From IMG/VR virus record IMGVR_UViG_3300020185_000206, positions 1 to 27,476 of that record: a stretch of 27,476 nt of DNA, one strand, 5' to 3'. Position numbers and translations under genes: made by a program. This document shows positions 16,728 through 23,410 of this stretch, in pieces. The DNA is from a virus. The first letter of the stretch is position 1. Every line of letters starts with the position of its first letter. The notes beneath the pieces were generated by a model. The model saw nothing but the letters and a program-made list of their open reading frames with translations, had not been told where the DNA came from and made no database searches.

Positions 16728-16741
16728 TAAAATAAAATAAT

Positions 16742-16984
16742 ATGGAACACGTAGGAATAATAACACCAACACAGAAAGACGAACTAATAGGTCACGAGTG
16801 GGAACCTCGTAGTTACTTCAATCCCGTACAGGATTGTTATAACGAATGGGTAATCTCTCAACAAGAAATACAAGGTAATGTAAACCCCGATTTTTCGTGG
16901 GTTAATGAATTACCTTTGGTTGATTGGTGTCCACCAGTTGTACCACCTATCACAGGTGATACGGGTGATTTTTTGGGGTCTTAA
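16742..16984 (+). CDS. Small virion-associated protein
   Basis: This 80-residue protein starts MEHVGIITPTQKDELIGHEW and carries YFNPVQDCYNEWVISQQEI and a Pro-rich C-terminus (CPPVVPPITGDTG). The pattern YFNPVQD..xxWVIS..EI is familiar from small proteins beside fibre genes in phages of Bacteroidota, but I know no function for it. It lies 14 nt after adhesin B and directly before a 55-residue gene, so it is probably co-transcribed with the fibre genes. It may be a fibre accessory protein. Confidence 0.55.
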   Translation: MEHVGIITPTQKDELIGHEWEPRSYFNPVQDCYNEWVISQQEIQGNVNPDFSWVNELPLVDWCPPVVPPITGDTGDFLGS

Positions 16985-17152
16985 ATGGATTATAAATTCA
17001 AGAATATAACCATAGACCTTGAAGATGATTTGGTGGGTGTAATGACCTACTTTAAGGACAAACAGAGGGTAAAGACCTATTGGTTCTCAATGCCCGAAGC
17101 CTTGGATATAGATAAACTGTTGAAAGACACAGAAAAGATTATAAACAAATGA
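16985..17152 (+). CDS. Small protein of unknown function
   Basis: This 55-residue ORF starts at an ATG that immediately follows the preceding TAA and ends in TGA overlapping the next ATG (ATGA). The product, MDYKFKNITIDLEDDLV and YWFSMPEALDIDKLL in part, is acidic, with strand and helix character and no membrane segment. Tight coupling on both sides supports it as a real gene. I see no domain. Its place before a holin-like gene might suggest a lysis or assembly accessory, but this is only context. Confidence 0.6.
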   Translation: MDYKFKNITIDLEDDLVGVMTYFKDKQRVKTYWFSMPEALDIDKLLKDTEKIINK

Positions 17153-17349
17153 TAAAAAAATTAATACAAAGAATTATGGACGAAAAAATTAAAGGATTAG
17201 TCAGACACGCGCTGACAGTTGCAGGTACAGTGTTGGTAACCAAAGGTGTTATCGATGAAGCAATGTTAACAGAGGTTGTAGGTGCAGTTATTACACTTAC
17301 AAGTTTCGTATGGAGTTTCATCTCCAAAAAAGAAGTTGAGAAAAAGTGA
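17149..17349 (+). CDS. Holin-like small membrane protein
   Basis: The 66-residue product has two hydrophobic segments, about residues 20-34 (HALTVAGTVLVTKGV) and 41-58 (TEVVGAVITLTSFVWSFI), joined by a short acidic turn, with a basic C-terminus (KKEVEKK). The size, two-segment hairpin topology and charged tail are those of small phage holins. Holins form lesions in the inner membrane so that an endolysin can reach the cell wall. No endolysin gene is recognisable next to it or anywhere else in the genome. The start overlaps the previous stop as ATGA. A non-holin membrane protein remains possible. Confidence 0.6.
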   Translation: MIKKLIQRIMDEKIKGLVRHALTVAGTVLVTKGVIDEAMLTEVVGAVITLTSFVWSFISKKEVEKK

Positions 17350-17411
17350 AATCATTAATCCACGATATAATCTATTATTGTTGTATAACAATACAATTAA
17401 TCATTTTATAA

Positions 17412-17582
17412 ATGGCAAGACCCTATAAAAGAATAGGATATACTGATTTAGATGTATCATATTATGATATAAAAGCAGTTCCCCCCTCAATAGAAGGACA
17501 AACCTTCTATATTCAACTTGAGGATGGTTTTAATCTTTTACAGGAAGATAGTTTTGCATTATTACTAGAAGAAGCACCCTAA
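17412..17582 (+). CDS. Small virion-like protein with MxRPY N-terminus
   Basis: This 56-residue ORF begins MARPYKRIGYTDLDVSYYDI and ends with an acidic repeat-like tail (LEDGFNLLQEDSFALLLEE). Its first 23 residues resemble the start of the protein encoded at 18085 (MGRPYNRVEF, then YWDIKVAG), so the two may share a docking segment. The stop overlaps the next ATG as TAATG. The 62 nt before the start form the only gap between the holin-like gene and this cluster, and contain a small AT hairpin (17377-17392). The function is unknown; attachment to a common virion partner is inference. Confidence 0.6.
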   Translation: MARPYKRIGYTDLDVSYYDIKAVPPSIEGQTFYIQLEDGFNLLQEDSFALLLEEAP

Positions 17583-18085
17583 TGGCAAACAAAAAAATAT
17601 CACAATTAACAAATACTCTGAATCTAACAGACTCAGATGAGTTCGCGGTAGTAAATGGTGGGGAAACTAAAGCAGTTACATTCTCCTACATTAAAAGGAA
17701 TTTCCCCAATTCTTATGGTAGTGCCGATAGTGGTTCTATCTATATTGTTCCTGTTGAAATACTTGGTGCACCTGTGGGTTCAACTAATTTAGGTGATACC
17801 GCTTATTCAAATACCGGTATGATAAACCTAAGGTGGCAATCTGGTGCTGGTAATGGTGTTCATGCCCTAACTTTACCTGATGCTACGGCATTGAATAACA
17901 CCTATAGGGTAATCAGATTTGTTTGTGATGGTACAGTAACTGCTAATAAAGAATTCTATCTAATACCTGCAGGAGGACAAACCCTTGATGGTTCTGCTTC
18001 AGCATTTCAAATAGATAGAGAATATGAAGGTATCGCTGTATGGAGTGATGGTGTTGAGTGGTATAGAATACAATCAAAAGCGTAA
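17582..18085 (+). CDS. Tail-fibre-like structural protein
   Basis: This 167-residue protein opens with MANKKISQLTNTLNLTDSDEFAVVNGGETKAVTF. The KISQLT..xLT.sDxxxVVxGGxTxxVTF pattern is common at the N-termini of phage fibre and tail spike subunits. The remainder is beta-rich (MINLRWQSG, HALTLPDATALNNTYRVIRF, LDGSASAFQIDREYEGIAVWSDG) and resembles the trimeric C-terminal domains of short fibres. It is coupled by TAATG to genes on both sides. It probably forms part of the adsorption apparatus. No lyase or hydrolase active site is visible. Confidence 0.6.
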   Translation: MANKKISQLTNTLNLTDSDEFAVVNGGETKAVTFSYIKRNFPNSYGSADSGSIYIVPVEILGAPVGSTNLGDTAYSNTGMINLRWQSGAGNGVHALTLPDATALNNTYRVIRFVCDGTVTANKEFYLIPAGGQTLDGSASAFQIDREYEGIAVWSDGVEWYRIQSKA

Positions 18086-19170
18086 TGGGTAGACCATATA
18101 ATAGAGTTGAATTTGAGAGCACTAATGGTTTTGAATATCCTTATTGGGATATAAAGGTCGCTGGTGACCCTCCACCTTCACCAAGTCCTACACCCTCTAT
18201 CACTCCCACTACAACTGTTACTCCTACTCCGAGTCCATCAGCACCACCAAGTGCAACTCCGACTCCCACACCATCTAATACCCCACCATATGATTATGAT
18301 AGAAACTATGAGTTTACCATAGACACTCGTAATACAAATAATAATTCAAGTGGTACAAATGGTTTCAATTTTAGTTTGACAAACTCTTCATTTGTACCTG
18401 TTGGACTACAGAATCAAGTTAGAATATATTGGGGTGATGGTAGTTCTGATTTGGTTTCAACAACAAGAAGTCACGTTTATTCTACACCAGGTATTTACAC
18501 AATTAGAGTTGAAGTTACCGCAAGTTATGTATTAAGTGATTTATGTGGTTTTGAGTTTGAATTGTCTGCTTCACCTTATTTTGAAGGTGATGCAGTTAAA
18601 GTGACAAGTGTTTCAATTATATCTCCTGAATATGCTCTTAGTAGAGGTTTAAATGATTTTAGAGGTTGTCGTAACCTTGTAGACTTCACTGGTCAAGCAA
18701 CACAATTATCTATATCAGGTAGTTCTGGCGCTTTATTTGAAAATTGTAATTCATTAACAGGTGGACTCGCAAATTGGAATGTCAGTGGAGTTACAACTAT
18801 GGTTAGGATGTTTCAGAACTGTACATCATATAATGAAGATATATCAGGATGGGATACTGGTAATGTAAGTGACTTCGGTGCTATGTTCTATTCTGCCACC
18901 ACATTCAATAGAAATCTTGGTAGTTGGGATATTAGTTCAGTATCTACATCTTGTAGTAATAGACAAGGTATGACTAATATGTTTGGTTTATCTAACTTAC
19001 AGAAAAACAACTACGACCAAATTCTTATTGGTTGGGAAGCACAAACACCACCTATTTGTATAAATCTATTTGGTGTACCTTGTGGTTATACAACAACAGG
19101 TCAAGCAGCGAGGAATTCATTAGCATCAACTTATCAGTGGTTAATAACCGATGGTGGTTTAGTTCCATAA
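18085..19170 (+). CDS. Adhesin-like protein with PKD and BspA-like repeats
   Basis: This 361-residue protein has a domain order unusual for a virion. First comes an MGRPY-type N-terminal segment (1-27), then a Pro/Thr/Ser linker (about 29-70), a PKD-like Ig fold (about 75-170, with IYWGDGSSD, HVYSTPGIYTI) and BspA-like leucine-rich surface repeats (DUF285-type, about 190-310). The repeats show the periodic F.NC.S..., W.VS.VT.M..MF.NC, W.T.NVS pattern with about 25-residue spacing. BspA-type repeats bind host or partner surfaces in bacteria and protists. Here they probably sit on the fibre and recognise a receptor. The linker DNA is nearly identical to that of adhesin A. The domain calls are good; the ligand is unknown. 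Confidence 0.7.
   Translation: MGRPYNRVEFESTNGFEYPYWDIKVAGDPPPSPSPTPSITPTTTVTPTPSPSAPPSATPTPTPSNTPPYDYDRNYEFTIDTRNTNNNSSGTNGFNFSLTNSSFVPVGLQNQVRIYWGDGSSDLVSTTRSHVYSTPGIYTIRVEVTASYVLSDLCGFEFELSASPYFEGDAVKVTSVSIISPEYALSRGLNDFRGCRNLVDFTGQATQLSISGSSGALFENCNSLTGGLANWNVSGVTTMVRMFQNCTSYNEDISGWDTGNVSDFGAMFYSATTFNRNLGSWDISSVSTSCSNRQGMTNMFGLSNLQKNNYDQILIGWEAQTPPICINLFGVPCGYTTTGQAARNSLASTYQWLITDGGLVP
18181..18228 (+). repeat. 48-bp Pro/Thr linker repeat, copy 2
   Basis: This is the partner of 14791-14838, with one mismatch in 48 bases. Here it lies between an MGRPY-type head and a PKD domain, unlike the first copy, which precedes a LamG-like domain. Confidence 0.9.
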
Positions 19171-19175
19171 CCTAC

Positions 19176-19183
19176 TATATTTA
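19176..19183 (+). promoter_or_regulatory. -7-like element before gene at 19190
   Basis: TATATTTA lies 6 nt before the ATG, followed by TAGATA exactly as before the tape measure gene. It probably drives the 19190-portal-connector unit. Confidence 0.6.
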
Positions 19184-19189
19184 TAGATA

Positions 19190-20077
19190 ATGATTAGAAC
19201 ATCAGCCAATACAGAAAACACGTTATGGGTAAATGCCTCAAGGAATAAGACCTTAAGTAATCCTACCTATATGATGAGTATTACACATCAGGTAAATCAA
19301 AACTTTGTTAAAAGATTTATACCTCAAAATGTAACGCCTCAATCAGGGACTACTATAGAAAATCCAAGAGTTGATTTATTTAATGTTACCTTTAGTGGTT
19401 CAGGTGAAAACCTTACTGGTGGTACAAGAGCGTGGTATTATCAAGTATCTCCAACAATACAATATGCTAATTTAACTCAATCAGCAAATAAAGGTAATAG
19501 ATATATCTTTATGAGTTGGGAAGTTGACTCTCAACCGGATATTGATGGTGAATGGGGTGTTTATATTGATAGTCCAAATGTTGGTGAAGTTGTTACTGGT
19601 GGCACTTGGACTATTGATGGTACTTCTGTACCTCTTGAAAGAATATTAGATTTTGGTAAAGGTAATATAGGTATATCAATATGGATGGAAGACCCTTATT
19701 TGGATGGAAAAGTTCACGAATATTCATTTACAACAAATAGTGGTAGAACATTTAGTGATACTCTTTATCTCGCTACTATGAATGAGGTAAATACTATTCG
19801 TCCTTGGCAGTATTATAGTAGTACCTGTAATGTTAGTGTAGTCCCTCTCGAAGGTTGTACAGGTTATCCGACAACATATCTCGGTAAGACAACTGTTGAT
19901 ATTGAGGACTATGGGTGGTATTATTATAAAATCTATGAACAAACATCACCAATAAATCTAAATCCTTCATTAACAACTGACGTTGTTGACGAGGGTATAT
20001 TATATGTAATACCACCTGAGAATACAGAAACTTCATATACAGGGTATTCTAATAATAACATAACTATTTATGAATAA
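19190..20077 (+). CDS. Structural protein, probable fibre or baseplate component
   Basis: The 295-residue product begins MIRTSANTENTLWVNASRNKTLSNPTYMM and ends with DYGWYYYKIYEQTSPINL and VVDEGILYVI. I recognise these elements from a structural protein found near portal or fibre genes in Bacteroidota phages: an opening of the form MI.L..N..NT..V...E.T.L..P.Y, and a closing G.Y.YKIYEQ.S..NL.......VE.G...V. Both ends are Ig-like and beta-rich. The function is unproven. It has its own promoter-like element 6 nt upstream, and its stop overlaps the portal ATG (TAATG), so it is co-expressed with the portal. Confidence 0.55.
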   Translation: MIRTSANTENTLWVNASRNKTLSNPTYMMSITHQVNQNFVKRFIPQNVTPQSGTTIENPRVDLFNVTFSGSGENLTGGTRAWYYQVSPTIQYANLTQSANKGNRYIFMSWEVDSQPDIDGEWGVYIDSPNVGEVVTGGTWTIDGTSVPLERILDFGKGNIGISIWMEDPYLDGKVHEYSFTTNSGRTFSDTLYLATMNEVNTIRPWQYYSSTCNVSVVPLEGCTGYPTTYLGKTTVDIEDYGWYYYKIYEQTSPINLNPSLTTDVVDEGILYVIPPENTETSYTGYSNNNITIYE

Positions 20078-21159
20078 TGGATAATAGATTTCAAGCATTT
20101 GGAAAAAGAATTGATAGTATTTCACGATTTGATGAAAAAGTCGTTAGAAATCAAGATTGGGTAAATTGGGGTTCAGACAACGCTTTCCCTGAATTCTTAT
20201 ACAGTATGTTGGATTATAACCCAACACATAATGTATGCGTAACTGCTAAAGCAGATAATGTAGTAGGTCAAGGTATGGTTGACGGAGATACTATGGTTAA
20301 TGGTGTTCAAACCTTAGATGAGTTCTTTAGAGAGTTGACGTGGGAATATATCACCACAGGAAATGCATTTATAGAAACAGTATGGAGTAATGACAGAGGG
20401 GGGGAAGGTTTAGCCGGTATATACGTATTACCATCATCATCAGTTAGAGTTCAAAAGAAAGAATCTATTGATGACGAACAAGAGATTTACTATTACTGTG
20501 AGTCGTGGTTGGATTATAAGAAAAACAATATTATTGAGTTTAACAAGTTAGACCCAACAGTTGACACATATAGACAAATATACCATATAAAGAGATATTC
20601 ACCAGGTTATGATTACTATGGTTCACCAGGTTATATGTCTGTTGTTAACGACATTAGATTGGCTCATCAAATATCTCTATTCCATTTATCAAACATCTTA
20701 CAAGGTGGATTACCAGGTTTATGGGTAAACTTCCCAAATCAAATTCCTGAGTCATCAGAAGAACAGAGACGTATGTTACAAATGATTGAAGACCGATTTG
20801 CTGGTGCTGAAGGTGCAGGTAGAACGATGGTATCATTTAGTGATGGTGGTGAATTAGCCCCACAGATTACACAAATACCTACCAATACTCACGATGGTTA
20901 TTACACTGAAGTCTTTGACTTGACAACAAGACAAATTTTGTCAGGTCACAAGGTAAGTAGTGGTCTTTTGATTGGACTCAATAATGGTGGTGGTTTAGGT
21001 TCAAATGCTGATGAGATAAAGAACTCATTTCAGTTATTCTTGAATACAACCATCAAACCGATACAAGACGAATTGATTGGTCAATTAAACCCTGTCATTA
21101 AGTTGTTATATCCAAACCAACAAATAAACACAGATATTATTCAAAATCAAATATTATGA
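20077..21159 (+). CDS. Portal protein
   Basis: This 360-residue protein looks like a compact HK97-type portal. It has an N-terminal region with WVNWGSDNAFPEFLYSMLDYNPTHNVCVTAKADNVVG, a central YITTGNAFIETVW, then IYHIKRYSPGYDYYGSPGY and a long helical C-terminal part. The motifs TGNAF, the PGYDYYGSP loop and SGLLIGLNN.GGLGSNADE are typical of portals in this phage group. Portals form the dodecameric DNA gate of the head and dock the terminase. It is shorter than many portals (400-500 residues). It lies after the fibre genes rather than between terminase and capsid, and overlaps the connector gene by 4 nt (ATGA). Confidence 0.85.
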   Translation: MDNRFQAFGKRIDSISRFDEKVVRNQDWVNWGSDNAFPEFLYSMLDYNPTHNVCVTAKADNVVGQGMVDGDTMVNGVQTLDEFFRELTWEYITTGNAFIETVWSNDRGGEGLAGIYVLPSSSVRVQKKESIDDEQEIYYYCESWLDYKKNNIIEFNKLDPTVDTYRQIYHIKRYSPGYDYYGSPGYMSVVNDIRLAHQISLFHLSNILQGGLPGLWVNFPNQIPESSEEQRRMLQMIEDRFAGAEGAGRTMVSFSDGGELAPQITQIPTNTHDGYYTEVFDLTTRQILSGHKVSSGLLIGLNNGGGLGSNADEIKNSFQLFLNTTIKPIQDELIGQLNPVIKLLYPNQQINTDIIQNQIL

Positions 21160-21728
21160 GTATTACAGCATATTTCGTAAGTGAACAAAAACTAAAAGAT
21201 TACACACCTATTAGTCCTAACTTAGATAGTAGTAAGTTAATTTCTGCTATTAGATTGGGTCAAGATATAGTTGCTCAAGAATCGTTGGGTCAATCGTTAT
21301 ACGAGAAGATGCAACAACTCATTACTACTGGTGATATATCTTTGTCAGGTAATACAAACTACAAAGAGTTATTGGATGATTATATTGTCCCTTGTTGTAT
21401 TTGGAACTCATACTATGTATCACTTGATTTCGGACTCGTAGAATACGCTAACGCAGGTCTTGTGAGTAATTCCACTGAACAAGGTAGTTCAATTGATTTG
21501 GCTACCTTTAAAACGATTAAGGGAGGTGCTAAGACAAAGGCTGACTTCTACACAGAGAAACTCAATAGATGGTTAAGAAACCAGTCGCAATTATATCCTG
21601 AGTATAATGACGAAACTAGTGGAGAAATAATACCCAATCCAAACACAGGGTTCAGACCGGGTATCGTATTTAATGAAGGGCCTATCTGTAGAGACGAGAT
21701 GTTGTTCTACGGAATGCCGAGATATTAA
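21156..21728 (+). CDS. Head-tail connector-like protein (DUF6712-like)
   Basis: The 190-residue product starts ITAYFVSEQKLKDYTPISPNLDSSKLISAI and continues with IVAQESLGQSLYEKM and LLDDYIVPCCIWNSYYVSL. This order (LK.YTPI..N.D...L...I..AQ, then LG..LYEK, then LL..YI.P) matches the connector-like family I know as DUF6712 in Bacteroidota phages. Such helical proteins form the ring under the portal. The residues LVSNSTEQGSS and ADFYTEKLNRWL fit the family's second half. The start overlaps the portal stop (ATGA). The stop overlaps the stop of a minus-strand gene by four bases, so this is the end of the plus-strand virion cluster. Confidence 0.72.
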   Translation: MSITAYFVSEQKLKDYTPISPNLDSSKLISAIRLGQDIVAQESLGQSLYEKMQQLITTGDISLSGNTNYKELLDDYIVPCCIWNSYYVSLDFGLVEYANAGLVSNSTEQGSSIDLATFKTIKGGAKTKADFYTEKLNRWLRNQSQLYPEYNDETSGEIIPNPNTGFRPGIVFNEGPICRDEMLFYGMPRY

Positions 21729-21988
21729 AAGGGTAGTTCAGAGGGTTCAGCGTTCCTAAGAACCTCTTTACCGTAGTATGTTTCAGTAAACAAAACATCA
21801 AACAAGTCTTCTTGACGATAACCTTTGTCCTTTGCCTCATCACTATTCAACCAATTGGTGATTAGTTCTGAGTTGTCAATCTGTTTTACAGTCATCTTAT
21901 AGTCATAGAAAAGACGAGGGAGTGTAGAAGATTTGTAGTTGTCCATAATAAAGACAGTGTTGGGGTAGTATTCTTTGTGTGTTTTCAT
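21725..21988 (-). CDS. Small acidic protein of unknown function
   Basis: I start this at the ATG at 21988 (87 residues, MKTHKEYYPNTVFIMDNYKS), not at the longer frame, because TATATTTG lies 4 nt upstream. The product has no membrane segment; a helix-rich C-terminal half contains ELITNWLNSDEAKDKG and LFDVLFTETYYGKEVL. Its opening MKT...YPNT.F loosely resembles the product at 25017 (MKTIQIDYPTNAYF), which has the same promoter layout. They could be diverged relatives. No function is recognisable. Its stop overlaps the convergent connector gene. Confidence 0.6.
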   Translation of the reverse strand: MKTHKEYYPNTVFIMDNYKSSTLPRLFYDYKMTVKQIDNSELITNWLNSDEAKDKGYRQEDLFDVLFTETYYGKEVLRNAEPSELPF

Positions 21989-21992
21989 ATTA

Positions 21993-22000
21993 CAAATATA
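21993..22000 (-). promoter_or_regulatory. -7-like element TATATTTG, minus strand
   Basis: Read on the minus strand this is TATATTTG, an exact match to TAnnTTTG, followed by TAAT and then the ATG at 21988. It decides the start of that gene. It lies just beyond the stop of the preceding minus-strand gene. Confidence 0.65.
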
Positions 22001-22002
22001 AG

Positions 22003-22392
22003 TCAAATAATGTTCTTATCCAAACGATTTATCAATTCTGCTTGAATTTTTGCAATCCAACCATTCTCATAACCTTTCTTTTCCCACCTGTCAAATCTTT
22101 CTTCTTCTCTTTTATACATAAGTTGAGTTCTCTCTTCTTCGTCTTCAACAAATGTAAAGACACCTGTTCTAACTTCCTCAACTTCTTTGATTAGACCAGC
22201 ATCTAATATTTTTGAGAATGCTGCCCCACTTGATGAGGTTTTGATATTATGAGTCTTAAAGAAATACTCAATTACATCGTTATATATGACCGTTTCACGA
22301 CTTTTGATATATTCATATACCTTCTTACCTAAAGTGTCCATATTGGGGTTCTCAAGGTTTTCTATGTATGTTTTTTGCTGATTCCTTGTCAT
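22003..22392 (-). CDS. Possible winged-helix DNA-binding protein
   Basis: This 129-residue protein has a likely winged-helix region at about residues 18-75: GKKVYEYIKSRETVIYNDVIEYFF as helix pair, then HNIKTSSSGAAFSKILDAGLIKEVEEVRTGVFTFV as recognition helix and wing. The C-terminal 50 residues are highly charged helix (EEERTQLMYKREEERFDRWEKKG) and may dimerise. It lies in the minus-strand cluster, whose members could be early or regulatory genes, and its start overlaps the previous stop (TAATG). A transcriptional regulator role is inference; no close family is recognised. Confidence 0.55.
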   Translation of the reverse strand: MTRNQQKTYIENLENPNMDTLGKKVYEYIKSRETVIYNDVIEYFFKTHNIKTSSSGAAFSKILDAGLIKEVEEVRTGVFTFVEDEEERTQLMYKREEERFDRWEKKGYENGWIAKIQAELINRLDKNII

Positions 22393-22610
22393 TACTTCTT
22401 ACCTTTATATTCGTTAATGATGTATTCATCTACTTTCTCAAGTCGTTCTCCCATTTCTTTGGAGTAACCATTCTCAATATAGTCAACCAATACTGTGGTG
22501 ACTGATACCATATCTTTTAGTGTGGGACATATACCACACATTGCAAAATAGTCTGATACTACTTTGATTTGTGATTGTCTTGCAATCTGTGAACCTGTGC
22601 TGTTTTTCAT
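22392..22610 (-). CDS. Small protein of unknown function
   Basis: This 72-residue product is helix-rich: IARQSQIKVVSDYFAMCGICPTLKDMVSVTTVLVDYIENG, then a charged C-terminus. It has two nearby cysteines (AMCGIC) but no full zinc site. It heads a two-gene unit with the winged-helix-like gene, whose ATG overlaps its TAA. A consensus minus-strand -7 element lies about 45 nt upstream of its start, so this mRNA would have a leader, unlike the others. The function is unknown. Confidence 0.6.
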   Translation of the reverse strand: MKNSTGSQIARQSQIKVVSDYFAMCGICPTLKDMVSVTTVLVDYIENGYSKEMGERLEKVDEYIINEYKGKK

Positions 22611-22654
22611 CTTGTTATTATTTTGAGGATTATGTTATATACTATATATATCCA

Positions 22655-22662
22655 CAAAAGTA
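22655..22662 (-). promoter_or_regulatory. Consensus minus-strand promoter (TACTTTTG)
   Basis: On the minus strand TACTTTTG matches TAnnTTTG exactly and is preceded, 20 nt earlier, by a TTG that fits the -33 element. Transcription would start near 22648, giving a leader of roughly 35-40 nt for the gene at 22610. The intervening 22611-22691 holds no gene. Confidence 0.6.
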
Positions 22663-22691
22663 ACAAAAGTCCACTAAAATAACAACTTTTT

Positions 22692-22829
22692 TTATTTATT
22701 TCTGTTTTCCCACTTTGAGATACATACAGCGATAGCCTGTCTTTGTGGAAACTCTTTGGAAGACTCTTTGATACAAGCACTAACATATGTGTCTTTGTCT
22801 TTGTATCTATTTGGATTTGGAAGGGGCAT
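22692..22829 (-). CDS. 45-residue protein with EFPQRQAIAVC motif
   Basis: This small minus-strand gene opens MPLPNPNRYKDKDTYVSACI and continues KESSKEFPQRQAIAVCISKW. The core pattern C...E.FPQRQA.AVC...W is one I recognise from short modules linked to phage prohead proteases or early virion proteins. There it usually reads F..RC......FPD..QR.AVC...W. Here it is a stand-alone gene far from the capsid cluster. The two cysteines and the Trp are retained. An in-frame stop 15 nt upstream fixes the start at 22829. It lies 39 nt downstream of the zinc-ribbon gene. The function is unknown. Confidence 0.68.
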   Translation of the reverse strand: MPLPNPNRYKDKDTYVSACIKESSKEFPQRQAIAVCISKWENRNK

Positions 22830-22868
22830 AATTGAATTGTTTTATATTTTTGATGGTGTCATACCACG

Positions 22869-23336
22869 TTATTGGTTATCTTTCTTATATGGACTCTTAA
22901 ATGGGTATGGGTCAACATCTGTATGTTTAACATCTGATTGTTCCAATACGACCCCATACTTTTCTTTTACTCTATCACAGAATTGTTGGTGTATATCTCC
23001 ACTAGTATTATATCCAACACTATTGAGATAATTCATCATATCTTCATAGTCAGAGTAGTTCATAAACCTTGTTCCAAAGGTTCGTGCGGTACTGATAACC
23101 CATCTATCTTTTAGGTTACCATCTCTGTCATAACTCTTTGGTGTTACGTCTTTAATGATTGCCGCTTCTCTTTGTTCTTGTCTACACACTCTACAATACT
23201 TGTCTACAGCAAATTTGTAGTTGGAGTTAGCAGCCATTTTATGTTCGGGGAAAAACATTTCACACTTAATGCAATCATAATACCATAATCCATCTTTACC
23301 TATGAATCTTGTTCTATCTTTAAAAGGTCTTGACAT
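22869..23336 (-). CDS. Zinc-ribbon protein of unknown function
   Basis: The 155-residue product has a clear four-cysteine zinc site: Cys22-x2-Cys25 (DCIKCEMFFPEHKM) and Cys48-x2-Cys51 (YCRVCRQEQRE). The first pair sits in a knuckle like that of phage recombination endonuclease VII or HNH-type zinc proteins, but I see no nuclease His/Asn core after it. Residues 75-125 contain KDRWVISTARTFGTRFMNYSDYEDMMNYLNSVGYNTSG. The start at 23336 is supported by TATATTTA 5 nt upstream. The gene diverges from the noncoding RNA region. It may bind nucleic acid and regulate early functions; that is inference. Confidence 0.6.
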   Translation of the reverse strand: MSRPFKDRTRFIGKDGLWYYDCIKCEMFFPEHKMAANSNYKFAVDKYCRVCRQEQREAAIIKDVTPKSYDRDGNLKDRWVISTARTFGTRFMNYSDYEDMMNYLNSVGYNTSGDIHQQFCDRVKEKYGVVLEQSDVKHTDVDPYPFKSPYKKDNQ

Positions 23337-23341
23337 ACTAA

Positions 23342-23349
23342 TAAATATA
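23342..23349 (-). promoter_or_regulatory. Minus-strand -7-like element TATATTTA
   Basis: On the minus strand TATATTTA is followed by TTAGT and the ATG at 23336. Its presence on this strand too, at the same 5-nt spacing, is strong evidence that the motif is a functional element. Confidence 0.65.
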
Positions 23350-23375
23350 CGAATATAAAAAAAAGTTCCAAATTA

Positions 23376-23405
23376 TTTGACCATTTTCCAAAAATTGACT
23401 ATTTA
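23376..23405 (+). promoter_or_regulatory. Candidate promoter of structured RNA 1
   Basis: TTTG at 23376-23379 (-33-like) is followed after 18 nt by ACTATTTA at 23398-23405, with TTGAT next, so transcription would start near 23411. TATTTATTGATA also occurs before the gene at 24064. No ORF with a normal start lies directly downstream. It diverges from the minus-strand promoter at 23342. Confidence 0.45.
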
Positions 23406-23410
23406 TTGAT

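Noticed and set aside
17377-17392. Small AT hairpin before the gene at 17412
   Set aside because: It has only 6 bp of mostly A-T pairs with a 4-nt loop and is too weak to call a terminator.
14611-19170. Diversity-generating retroelement in the adhesin region
   Set aside because: No reverse transcriptase gene and no adenine-biased template/variable repeat pair are present. The repeats seen encode Pro/Thr linkers.
21740-21767. Inverted repeat near the convergent gene ends
   Set aside because: AGAGGGTTC pairs with GAACCTCT only with a bulge, and it lies within the coding end of the minus-strand gene with a short T run. It could be a weak bidirectional terminator, but I cannot support it.
22756-23031. 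91-codon plus-strand open frame
   Set aside because: It overlaps two better minus-strand genes (22692-22829 and 22869-23336) whose protein sequences show recognisable motifs. It has no promoter-like element.
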